From Erodium maritimum (taxonomy: Eukaryota > Streptophyta > Magnoliopsida > Geraniales > Geraniaceae), in assembly GCA_963921825.1 (NCBI GenBank), contig OY997594.1, positions 15,195,001 to 15,259,000 on the forward strand: a stretch of DNA of 64,000 bases, given 5' to 3'. Below the pieces are notes generated by a model, which saw only the letters and a list, made by a program, of their open reading frames with translations, was not told the DNA's origin and did no database searches. This document shows positions 45,797-56,008 of the stretch, in pieces; positions within the stretch are counted from its first letter, which is position 1; each line of letters starts with the position of its first letter. A program made the translations under genes and the position numbers.

Positions 45797-46668
45797 GTAA
45801 GCACCATACTTGAATGTTTACGTAAGTTTTTCAAGGCCGTCATTGAGGTATTCGGAGCCGAGTACAAGCGTACACCCACACCGGCTGACATGGAACGCTT
45901 ACTCCGAGAAGGGTACAACTGAGGGTTTCCCAGAATGGCGGGGAGTCTTGACTACATGCATTGGGAGTGGAAGAATTGCCCAACCGCAAAGCGGGGATCC
46001 AATGGACGGGGAAGTCACCACGGGGTAAAGACGGTTATGCTTGAAGCTGTAGCGTCCCGTGATTTATGGATTTGGCATGCATTTTTCGGGATGGATGGCT
46101 CGAACAACGACATCAACGTCCTCAACAACAACCACTTATTCCAAGACGCTTACTACGGCCGTGAGTTGGGAGCGTAGTACTATATCAACGGGCATCGGTA
46201 CGACCGACCTTATTACTTGGTGGACGACATTTACCCAACATGGTGACGGTTCGTGAAGAATGTTCGGCATCCCTACTTGCCCCAAAGAGAAGGTGCTCGA
46301 AAGATATTGAAAGGGCTTTTGAAGTACTTCAAGCAAGGTGGCACATCATTTCCCGTCCCGCGCGTACTTGGAGCAAACACACTTTGGCTGATATCATGCA
46401 CACTTGCATCATTCTACACAACATGATTGTAGAGGATGAGCGCGACCGGTACAAGTATGGAGATGATGAGCTGTTGTACGAAAAACCTCCAGAAATGCCG
46501 AATTGGACACCACCGGAACGATGGCACCATGGAGGGCTATTGGAATACCAGCAACAGGTGGATGCTCAACATAGTGTCACAAGTCATCAGACCCACGTGC
46601 AACTCCAACATGATCTTATTGAGCACTTATGGGGTCTATATGGAGCTGGTTTCAATGGCGACGATTAG
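45797..46668 (+). pseudogene. Harbinger (Plant_tran/DDE_4) transposase, decayed
   Basis: Successive frames encode FKAVIEVFGAEYKRTPTPAD, then LDYMHWEWKNCPTAKRG, LEAVASRDLWIWHAFFGMDG, SNNDINVLNNNHLF and YYLVDDIYPTW, then DIERAFEVLQARWHIISRPA, DIMHTCIILHNMIVEDERD and a Gln-rich end at 46668. These are the conserved blocks of plant HARBI1-like transposases, with the catalytic D of LDYMHW, D of VDDIYP and E of DIERAF all present. At least two frameshifts (about 45900-45950, 46230-46290) and stops (46175, 46245) break the gene. The 5' part is missing. Confidence 0.85.
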
Positions 46669-46987
46669 TCTTTTGTACTTGATGCTCTTATTCAAGAATA
46701 AATAAAATTATCAGTTTCAATTTATTTCTTTTTTTTATTGACATTAATTATTGTTTTCACATTTATTTAAATTTAATACAATTTAAACTGTTTCTGATAA
46801 AGAATTAAATAAAACAGAAAAATATCAATTAATTAACCACTCAGTATCCAGTCAGCATCCACTAACAATGCGAGCCTCACAGTGAGCCTCTCATTGCAAA
46901 ACAGGCACTATTCTGAGTCCCAAGTCCCACTATTTTGTCCAGTCAGCATGCGAGCCTTACTAGCGAGCCTTTCCATTGTACATGCTC
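45797..46987 (+). mobile_element. 3' part of a PIF/Harbinger element
   Basis: The right end is CCATTGTACATGCTC at 46973-46987, reversed GAGCATGTACAATGG, followed by TTA (46988-46990), the expected target. Terminal-adjacent repeats GCGAGCC/GGCTCGC occur near 46870-46975. The left end is in or beyond the gap. Confidence 0.75.
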
Positions 46988-46990
46988 TTA

Positions 46991-47388
46991 CCAACCGAAA
47001 CCTGGAGAAGAGTCATGTAAACAACTTCGACTCCACTGAAACACAATCAAAGCAAAACAGATAGGAGATTCAGACCGCCATATCACGACACCCGAGGGGA
47101 CGACCCTCACAAAGACCGACAGTAGAGCAGTTGTAAGGAACTCGTCCCTTCTCACTAGATCTCCTATCTTGGTTCTAAAGAGACGCAAGTCCGGTACCAC
47201 ATCACGACTATCCAAGCACGAAGGCCGGTCGAGGAGACCAAAGCACGACAAGCCCTCCTTGAACAGAACCCAAAGCAACAAGATAGGGGACACCAGTGGC
47301 CAACACTAAGAAATATAGGGAACAGACCATCCCCGATCCTCAAATATACGAGCGATGCGAATGATCGGAGGAAGAAAGAGGGTCGGAG
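46991..47388. other. Target DNA of the Ty3 element, left part; unassigned
   Basis: No domain found. It is continuous in the pre-insertion state with 58884-59145, both GA-rich. ORFs 46988-47293 (minus) and others show nothing known. Confidence 0.4.
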
Positions 47389-50239
47389 TGTAAAGACCGG
47401 CTAAATTAAAAGAAGCAAAATATTATTTTATGTTATTTTCATCGACTTGAAATGTCGAGGTTGGAAAAACGTGTTGTAAATTTAAAGTGGTTGAAAAAAA
47501 AAGAAAAGAAAAGAAAAAGAGGGACAAGAGGGATTTGGGCTGACTGGGCCGGTCAGGGCGAGCTGGGCCCAAACTGCAAGAATCTTGGCCCAACTCACGC
47601 GAAAGAAACCCTAGCCCATTCTGACCCTCTTCTTCACGCGTCCTCGCACACGGTTCGAGGCAAAACAGACGCCGCCCTCTCTTCGTTCTCTCTCGCGTCT
47701 CCCACCTTCCAGATCCTTCCCCTTCGTCACCGTCTCCCTCGCGAAGCGCTGCCAGAGCTCCAACCCCCCTCACTTCACCTTCTTCTTCTTCCTCCTCACC
47801 GCGTGGCTTCCCTCATCACCAGCGCCGCCGACTCGTCTCATCTACGCCGGTTCTGTAACAGAAGCCTTCTTCGACGGTGAGCATTTCTCTGGCTTATTCC
47901 TATTCCCCATCCTCCCTTCCCGGATATTTGTACCCACACGGACTAGAGACGGCCGGGTTTAGACGGAGTGACTCACCGGAGCTTCCCATCTTCAGATCTG
48001 ACGCTCGCACGTCGGCGAGGTCCCTCGCCGTCAGATCTGGACGGAAAACCACACCTGCAACCTCCCCTCACCTCTCCTCCTTTCCCCGACGTCCTTGCCA
48101 CCGTCTAGCACCCTTCCCGACTCACCTGACGCCGTATGCGGTGGCCGGAATCGCACTGGCTCGTCGGAGCTAGAACAGGCTCGACTTCCAGATTGGGCAG
48201 GCCTTGGGCCTGCGGAAAGGTTGGGCCTGATTGGCAACGGGCTGGACGAGACAGAATGGGCCTTGGCCCAGAAGTGGACGGGCCTTTGGGCCGGACACAC
48301 TCGGGTCTGGTTTTGGGTAGGAACCGGGTCCGGAGCTGTATCCGGGTCGGCTCTGGGTCTGGACTCGGGTTCGGGCTCGGATCCGGGTCAACCCGGTTTT
48401 AAAGTTTAATTATTTTTAAAATCATTTTTAATTAATTAATTAATTTGACTTAAATTTGGACTTTAAAGGACAAATTGTACAATTCAGAGGTCCCTTGGAC
48501 AACTATCATGACTTATTGTAACTTTATCTGTTGAACTCAGATTGAACTTCGCCCGAGAAGACGTAGACCACTCCGGAACCCGTGTGAAGAACGGAGTAGG
48601 GGCAAATCGACTTTTCAGCAGAGTATTTAGAGGAAGACCACAAAGTAGGGAAAGTCCTAACTACTCGAGCATTTCATTACTAGTATGCCTATTAGGTTAA
48701 TAAAACCGGAAAGGTCCTAGCATTGCACATATGATGCGAACAACTAGAATAAATGTCTTTCAATTACTAAAAACCGGATGTGTCTAGCAAGCATTCCTAG
48801 GATGAGAATCACTAGTGTAGCTCGCTTTCAATACTTGTGAATTGATTTACTGGTAGAGAGGCCGTGATGAGCCCTCGGATTAGTTGTGTGTTAGTTTCAC
48901 ATGCTTGTTTGCTAGTCATTAGGATAATCAAGAGTCTAATGAAACTAGATCGAATACATGCCTGAGTGCTTGAATGATCGAATGCATGCTTGAATGTTTG
49001 AATGTTGAACTTGAATGTCTGAATCATTGGTTGATTGATTGAATGCTTAAACGTTTGAATGGTTGATCGAGTATGACTGGTTGTGCCGAGGAGGTACGAT
49101 CAGGTGATCGATTGACCGGTGGAGAGCAAGTGGTAAGTAATGGTAAGTGTAGTTATGAGTATGAATCCGTGTGGTGTGTATTGATGAACGTGTGTGTCTC
49201 TCTGAAGAGTTATGGACCCTGCGGGGCATTGGTTAGTGATTCTGCGGGATATTGGTTATAGACCCTACGGGGCATTGGTTAGTGATTCTGCGGGATATGG
49301 GTTATGGACCCTGCGTGGCATTGGTTAGTGATTCTGCTGGATATTGGTTATGGACCATGCGGGGCATTGATAGGATGATCCTGCGGGATAATGATTATTG
49401 TTGACACGGTATGGTACCTACACCGTTGAGGAGTCCGGTGTAGGATGAGATACTGATTATTGTTGATACGGTATGGTACCTACACCGTTAAGGAGTCCGG
49501 TGTAGGATGATAGAATGGTTACTTGAGATTCACCCGAGTGTGTGTATCCTGCTGGAGCATTACCTCGGTTCCCAATGATCTATGGTCCTTTGGACCGAGG
49601 GACAATCCGACATAACACAAGGACTATTGTGGATCGGAGTATGGGATTCGACGTGACACAAGAACCTAGTGTTCCGGAGTATTGGGATTGAAGTTGTTAG
49701 CGTGATACTCACTTACTCTCATTTTAATGGTTATCAAATACTTGCAGTACTTCCCTTTTGATTACTCATAATACCGTTATCCTTAAGAATTGAGTATTAT
49801 TTCCTCTTTAGTCTTTTCATAGTATGTTATTGGTTAATGGTATTAACTGCATATTGTGCGACCGTGCTAAAACCATTTTATTACTAAAATGAGGCTAACC
49901 TGTTTATGATTTTCCCTACTGAGCGTAAGCTCACCCCTATTTGTTTTATTTGTTGTTTTTACAGGCGTGATTGATGAGTAGTGGGCTCGAAGCTTGGGAG
50001 CTTCCGGAGAGTCTGGGCTTGTTTAGAGACATCTTGGTCATTGTATTGAATCTCATATTTTATTTGCTTATTCGGAGCTTGACTCTTATTACAGTTTCGG
50101 AAACCATTTTATCGAGTTATTTGATTGGAACTAAACTTTGAGGCTTACTATTGTTGAAAGGTTGCGTTTTATGATATTAATTTATTCTCAAATCAAGTCA
50201 CGTCTCGAGTCCGGCCAAAACTGGATTTGGGGCGTGACA
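47389..50239 (+). repeat. 5' LTR of the Ty3-type element, 2851 bp
   Basis: Contains a GGGCC-rich leader-like part (47520-48400), about four tandem 55-bp units around ATTGGTTAGTGATTCTGCGG (49205-49390), two CCTACACCG/CGGTGTAGG hairpins (49417-49444 and 49479-49506), and TGAGCGTAAGCTCA at 49920-49933. ORFs in the first 1 kb on both strands recur in the 3' LTR with disabling differences and are not genes. Confidence 0.93.
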
Positions 50240-50242
50240 ATT

Positions 50243-50262
50243 TGGTATCAGAGCCTGGTTTC
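50243..50262 (+). promoter_or_regulatory. Primer binding site for initiator tRNA-Met
   Basis: TGGTATCAGAGCC is complementary to the 3' end of plant initiator Met tRNA; the match continues with one mismatch through position 20. It lies three bases after the 5' LTR, as usual. Confidence 0.92.
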
Positions 50263-50654
50263 ATTTTGAAATTGTTTTCAAAACCTCGGACCGCACGTCA
50301 ATTAGGTGGGTAGAGTTAGGTGGTCTAAGTCGTGGACTCAGTGACGCAATTTGAGGCGTAGAGTTGGGATGACACAAGTCTTGATTGCTTCAATGTTTGT
50401 TTAAGTTTGAATTTGTTATATTACGTGGTTACATTGCTTGAGTGACATCCTTTCCCTATTAGCTGTAAGTTACAGTGATCGGTGAAGCCGAACGGTTGAG
50501 ATCGGGATTGGATCAACGAGCAATGATCGAGCCGTTATAAATTGGTTGTTGAGTAAATCAATTGTTAAGTAAGATTGTTAAATTGAGTTTTTGTGGTCGT
50601 TGTGGCTATAATGTGGGTTACTAAGCTAAGAGTGTACTACGACTGTTTTGATAT

Positions 50655-51170
50655 GTTCCTCTTTTATGGGTGATTTTGTTAAGGTGTACCCACCTTTCGA
50701 CTAGAAGTCGGTAAAGCGTGCTACGATTATGAGATAAGGAGTACCTACCTTCCAACTAGGAGTCGGTAAATTGTGCTACGATTCCATGTTAAGGTGTGCC
50801 TACCATCCGACAAGGAGTCGGTAAAACGTGCTATTGTCAGTATTGAGGTGTGCCTACCATCCGACTAGAAGTCGGTAAAACGTGCTCAGATTTTGTAATA
50901 AGGTGTGCCTACCTTCCGGCCGAGTGTCGGTAGAACGTGCAGTGATTCGGTAATAAGGTGTGCCTACCTTCCGACCCAGTGTCGGTAGAACGTGCAGTGA
51001 TTCGGTGATAAGGGGTGCCTACCTTCCGATAGGGTGTCGGTAAAACGTGCTAATGCCAGTGACGAGGTGTACCTACCTTCCGACAGAGTGTCGGTAAAAC
51101 GAGTTATGAACCGTGGTAGGGTGCGCCTTCCCTCCGACCGAGTGTCGGTAAATAGTGCTATAGCCGTGAG
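50655..51170 (+). repeat. Nine-copy tandem repeat in the retroelement leader, unit about 55 bp
   Basis: Each unit reads roughly AAGGTGTGCCTACCTTCCGAC, a spacer of five to six bases, then GTCGGTAAAACGTGC. CCGAC and GTCGG can pair, so each unit encodes a small hairpin. Copies start near 50671, 50729, 50792, 50847, 50900, 50955, 51012, 51064 and 51119. Two decayed copies occur at about 54800 and 54860. The array lies between the primer site and gag. Confidence 0.85.
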
Positions 51171-51639
51171 GTCCGGCGTGTTAAGGGAGTCTTGTTATGT
51201 GTGGATTGCTACTGAATTATAGCGTGATCGCTATCGCTTCACTTGGGTGAATGATTTGGAGGTCAATTGAATAAAGGGTAGAAACCCGGGTGATACTGTG
51301 GTACTTTGCTAATAAGGTGTACTTTACAGAGCACGAGAACTCTTGAATTGTGTATTTTGATGGGCATGAGAACCATGTGTACTGAATTGTGTATTTTGAT
51401 GAGCATGAGAACTCAGTGTACCGAATACCTTGTGAAATTGATTATTAATGTCCCGCTTAAGCGGATGGTTAGTGGAAAATACAAATAGGTCATGTCGAAA
51501 TTTCTGTGAAACTGAAGTGTTTGCACTATCACGGGCTGACTCAGGGGCGCCACTGTAGTCGAACGTGATGGTTGGATGTCAAGTGGTTACAACGAGATTC
51601 AGGGACACCTGAATTGGGTTGTAACGACGTGAGATCGAA

Positions 51640-51975
51640 ATGAATGTTATAAGAGAGAAGTAAGGGGTTGAGATTATGGAATGTTATAAGAGAGAAGTAA
51701 GGGGTTGAGATTATGGAAAGAGTTGAGACTCATGCGAAGGAACTAAGGATAAAAAGTGTGTAACTGAGGTGTTACGATTTAAACCCCACGTGATGGGAAG
51801 ATACCCGAACGAGGTAGACACCGGTCCGGTATGTTGAGTGTGCAATTGTTTGAAGCTATACCCCCTGTGGGAGTTGATTGCACTACTTGCTTGACTGCAC
51901 TACTTGCCTGATTGCACTACTTGCTTGATTGCACTACTTCCGTGATTGAACTACTTGCTGGATTGCAATACTTGA
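51640..51975 (+). repeat. Short duplications in the retroelement leader
   Basis: A 37-bp direct duplication (ATGTTATAAGAGAGAAGTAA.. at about 51645 and 51682), and six copies of TTGCACTACTTGC-type phrases (about 51876-51970). No coding role. Confidence 0.75.
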
Positions 51976-52180
51976 CTGATGTTGTGAAACGCACAACGTG
52001 CGAATTTCTTTGTCTATATGAATATTATATAGGACTATACTACGTGTGACTATACTACTTACTATCGATCCAAGTGGGATCCATATGAGACGCATGAGAA
52101 CGTCATGATATGATAATTTGAATCAATGGTGGTAAACTGACTTTTGAACAAATACTTTATGAATGCAGTGAGTGTGCGAG

Positions 52181-53444
52181 ATGTCACGTGTTTATACCCC
52201 GAGGGGTACCAGGAGCCGCCCAGCTGTAAGGGAAGAGCCAGACACCAGTTGTTGGACTGGCAGATGCAGCGAGCGCACAGGGTGCTGCTTCCACGGAGCA
52301 CCAGAGTTCTGAGGGTGGACCGTCAGGGTCACCACCCAGAGTTCCTCCAGTCGCAGAGCCGACTCAACCGGCCCCTATTGATGAGGTGGTCCGTGCAGTA
52401 TTAGCAGCGCTTAGCGCTCAGCAGGAGACTGCTGCACCGGCACCAGAGTCTGTGCCTACTACCGACGCAGTTACTACCGAGAGACCAGGCCAGATGGACA
52501 GCCACACGGCCCAGGCTCTCAGAGATTTTCGTAGGTTGGGTACACCCATCTTTTCCAGAGGCTCAGACTCCGAGGCAGCGACACTATGGTTGGAGCGGAT
52601 TACCCGCAACCTTGACACTTCTGGGATTTCTGAGGGACGTCTGAGAGTCTCTTTCTCCACCTTCCAGCTCGAGGGTGAGGCGTATTATTGGTGGCAGTCT
52701 GTTCAGACCAGAGTGGGTGATGATTTTCATCTTTTCAGTAGACTGTTCCTGGAGCAGTACCTTCCTCGATCTGGTCCAGATGATAGACACCAGCAGTTCC
52801 TGGAGCTACGGTAGAGAGGGATGACCATTTCTGAGTATGATGCGAGGTTCTTATCCTTGTCCCGCTTCGCACCTGAGATGGTGCAGACTGAGGAGAGTCG
52901 TTGCAGACGATTCGAGAGAGGGTTCACTTCGTCGATTGCAGATCGGCTTATTGCTCTTAGGACTGAGGTGTACTCTACACTGGTGGATCAGGCCTTAGCT
53001 GTGGAAAGGCATTTTCGTGAGACCGTCAGGGCGCGAGATATCAGGCCGAGGCCGAGTGGGTTCCTGAGGCCGTCTGAAGGTCGCGATCCGAGGAGACAGA
53101 GTAGCTCGGGATTCTTCCGTCCTCAGACTCAGTCTGGTGGGCCGAGATCGGACCGATCGACAGCGTCGGCCGGATCCACCGCGTCGGAGCGGCTGCCAGT
53201 ATGTTACTATTGTCATCAGTCAGGCCATCGGAGTCGAGATTGTTCGAGAGACGGCACGCGCCGATGCCATACTTGCGGCCAGGTCGGACATTTTGCGAGA
53301 CAGTGTCCCGTCGCAGGTAGAAGGACACCAGCACCGAGGGTCCCACAACAGACATCGATGGAAACAACACCAAGACATCATCAGAGGGCCCCGCAGCAGA
53401 TGACTTTTCCACCACCCCCGAGAGGAGGACCTCAGACTCAGTAG
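52181..53444 (+). pseudogene. Ty3-type gag with two zinc knuckles, frameshifted and with a premature TAG
   Basis: A probable start at 52181 gives MSRVYTPRGTRSRPAVREEP; the frame is lost near 52225-52240 and picked up in the frame that runs to 52812. That frame holds the retrotrans_gag core: FSRGSDSEAATLWLERI, LRVSFSTFQLEGEAYYWW and RLFLEQYLP. A TAG at 52812-52814 (probably from CAG) interrupts it, after which MTISEYDARFLSLSRFAPEM, CRRFERGFTS and two C-x2-C-x4-H-x4-C knuckles (CYYCHQSGHRSRDC and CHTCGQVGHFARQC) follow, ending at 53444. Gag normally forms the particle and packages RNA. No protease follows. Confidence 0.85.
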
Positions 53445-53499
53445 GGCAGAGTGAACGCAATTGCCGGGCCCCGAGCAGAGGGATTTGTTTACGATCATG

Positions 53500-55990
53500 A
53501 GATCGCTTAGAGCACTTGTTTACTTTTTAGACTTTGGATTTTATGTTGGAACGAGGTTTTGAGAACCGTTAGGCCACTCGTACCTTAAGACATTGATCGG
53601 GAGTTTGAATTATCATTTAGTATCGATGTGAGTTGAAAGTGGAGTAACAGACCGTCTCGTTCCTATGAACATGTCGTACTGAAAGTTCCCCTCCCTCTTT
53701 CGAACGTGTTGATCGAACTTTAAGAACCGGGTTGGGGAACACCAAACGTTCCTCAAATGCTTCAGCATCGGACGCCCGAACGGAGGAAGGCTACGGTTTG
53801 ATCAATAAACAGTTCGACCGGTCACCGGAGATGACAGAGTGACGATAAGACCATAGTAGCGCAGCGGAAGCACGGTGGACCCTTAACCCATAGGCATCGT
53901 AATACCCAGCTTCTTCTACCTTCGCTAGAAGATTTAGGTCACAAGATTCGAACCTTCGAGACGACTTTATCACAACATCCCGGTTAACGAACGAAAAGTG
54001 TACGAGTATGTGTCGTACGTAAGATATTAGATTAGAGTGTGCTCCCTACGTTCTTCCCAGAGGGACTAATCGGTGGACCGCCGGTTCACGAGCCACCCGG
54101 AACAGGTGGATGACACCGAAAGTTAATCAGACGACTTTTCCAGCGGAGAAGAATACGGAGAACACGAACCGAGTACCAAGGCATATCTCCATCATCAAGA
54201 GAAGAACGAACGCCAAACGTCCCGCGAGGAATAAGCATAACCATTAAGTTACGCCATAGAAGTGAGAGCACCTCACGTTGAGACCCGAAGACAGTTAGCG
54301 AAATACGACTACCACGAGCTTCCAAGCCAGTAACAAGATGGCACCGCGTGAAGCATCACATGGTAGGTCAGGTTTTGTGCCATGCAGAGCACATTGAGAA
54401 TTTAGAGATTGACCAGTGACTGGTCCTAAGTTGGTTGAAAGACGTTTTGGGATCTACACGCAAGGTACCCCAAAGACCGTTCAAATCTTCGAGATTTCAA
54501 TGCTTGTTGTGGATTCACTATTATGATGACACAGATGCAACGACTTATAAGTTAGTCGATCGATATTATGTGAGCAAGTGTCAACGATAAGAGAAATATC
54601 GCAGGTTGGATACCCTTCGTGATCGATCGCAGTTGAGGGTTGATGGTTCTACCAAGATCTAGAGTCGTGATGATTGATGTACGATCGATTCGTTATCAGG
54701 TTGAGAACCTTGCTGAGGTTTACTCGGTGTGATATATTGATATGTTGGACAAGGGTGACATGCTTGGTAGGGCATGAGCCTTGATTGTGGTACGTTTTGA
54801 GACGTGCCGCCTTCCGACTGAGTATCGGTGAATAGTGTGATTCCTTTGATTGAGGTACACCTACCTTTCCACCAGATGTGGTGAAACGAGCGGTTGTTCC
54901 AAACCCTGCAGTGGTTATGAGAACCTTTGATTGGATGATTGCATTAGTGTGTTACTTGATTGTCTTATTTGTGTTAGGTCGTGACATGACCTTACTGGTG
55001 TTCCAGTATGAACTATTCGTGTGACGGTTAGTAAAGAGAAACTGAGTAGTTACATCTGCGGATGGCTCCGTCATTGATCGATTTATGGAAAATTCCGGTA
55101 TGCCTTGTCTGAACCGCTGTCGTTCGTTCCGGTGTGATACCTATACCGTTGGGGATTCTGGTGTGAGGTATCTACATCGAGGTTGTTTGTGACGGGCCGC
55201 TGTCTACACCGACGTTGAGATTGTGAACTGTTAAGAAATACCGTTTGTCAACGCCAAGTTTGATTTTGGGTACTATGTCTTGTAACATTGTTGTGGTTGG
55301 TCTTGATTCAATAGTGTTTGAGTTCTGTTATGGTTAGTCCTGGTAATGGTTGCTAAGGAGGAAATAGAGAAGTAATGTTGGCGTGTGGTTCCGACTCCGT
55401 TCGACTTGCAGAGCGTCCTAGCAGGATACATGTGCCGAGGGAAATTTCCGGTATGGGATATCTAGACCGTTACCTGGGGTTCTTAAGTGTTTGAACATTA
55501 TTCGGCTTGTGTTTTTGCTCGTTTTTCTTTGAGTTGAGGTGAGACGTTGCTCGATGAGTTGTGAACTGTGGTGAAAGACTGTTTTTCCACCGCCAAGTAT
55601 GGCGTTTGAGCAACTAGCGTGATCTAGTGAAGCACGATGACGTGAAGGTCGCGTAAATTCGGAAACGGTTAAAGACCGTGCAGGGCCGACAGAAGAGTTA
55701 CATCGATGAAAGACGCAGGCCCTTGAGTTTCAACTGGTGATCAGATATTTCTGAGGGTGAACCTAAGAAGGACCCTTAACGGCTCGACCACGACGGAGGC
55801 AATTTGGTCAGCAAATTATCGTACATTTTGAGAGCGTCATGCAGAACTGGAGCCGTTGCCTAGCAGCTTCCACGTGTACCAAAACTACGGAAGTGCTCCG
55901 CGGATCCCTCGCATATGAGTTGTGAGCGGACGTTCCCTAAGATAGGGTCAAGAGGAGCACGTTCATTTTTTTAAATTTCGAGAACGAAAT
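53500..55990 (+). other. Non-coding interior of the retroelement where pol would be
   Basis: About 2.5 kb with no open frame over 80 codons and no reverse transcriptase or integrase motif. It contains stretches similar to LTR phrases (for example CCTATACCGTTGGGGATTC near 55140). Its end, TTCGAGAACGAAATTCTTTTAAG, is the phrase that normally follows the integrase end in Tekay/Del-type chromoviruses. Pol appears to have been replaced or never present. Confidence 0.65.
53852..53966 (+). pseudogene. Initiator tRNA-Met-like sequence inside the retroelement
   Basis: AGTAGCGCAGCGGAAGC then GGTGGACCCTTAACCCATAGG is alike in about 36 of 42 positions to the 5' two thirds of plant initiator Met tRNA, with an A-box TAGCGCAGCGG. 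The anticodon position reads CTT instead of CAT. About 45 extra bases then separate it from a B-box-like GATTCGAACC near 53945. It cannot fold as a normal tRNA, so it is a tRNA-derived relic or SINE-like piece. Confidence 0.55.
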
Positions 55991-55996
55991 TCTTTT

Positions 55997-56008
55997 AAGG
56001 GGGGAGAC
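55997..56008 (+). promoter_or_regulatory. Polypurine tract
   Basis: AAGGGGGGAGAC immediately before the 3' LTR; primes plus-strand DNA synthesis in LTR retroelements. Confidence 0.88.

Noticed and set aside
47423-48409. Several ORFs over 90 codons on both strands, repeated at 56043-57027
   Set aside because: They lie in the LTR leader, differ between the two copies by frame-changing indels and match no protein.
50655-51170. Tandem repeats read as a coding repeat protein
   Set aside because: The unit of about 55 bp is not a multiple of three and every frame is soon closed; the hairpin reading is better.
53791-53973. 60-codon minus ORF in the retroelement
   Set aside because: Its sequence is the reverse of the tRNA-like segment, so it is not coding.
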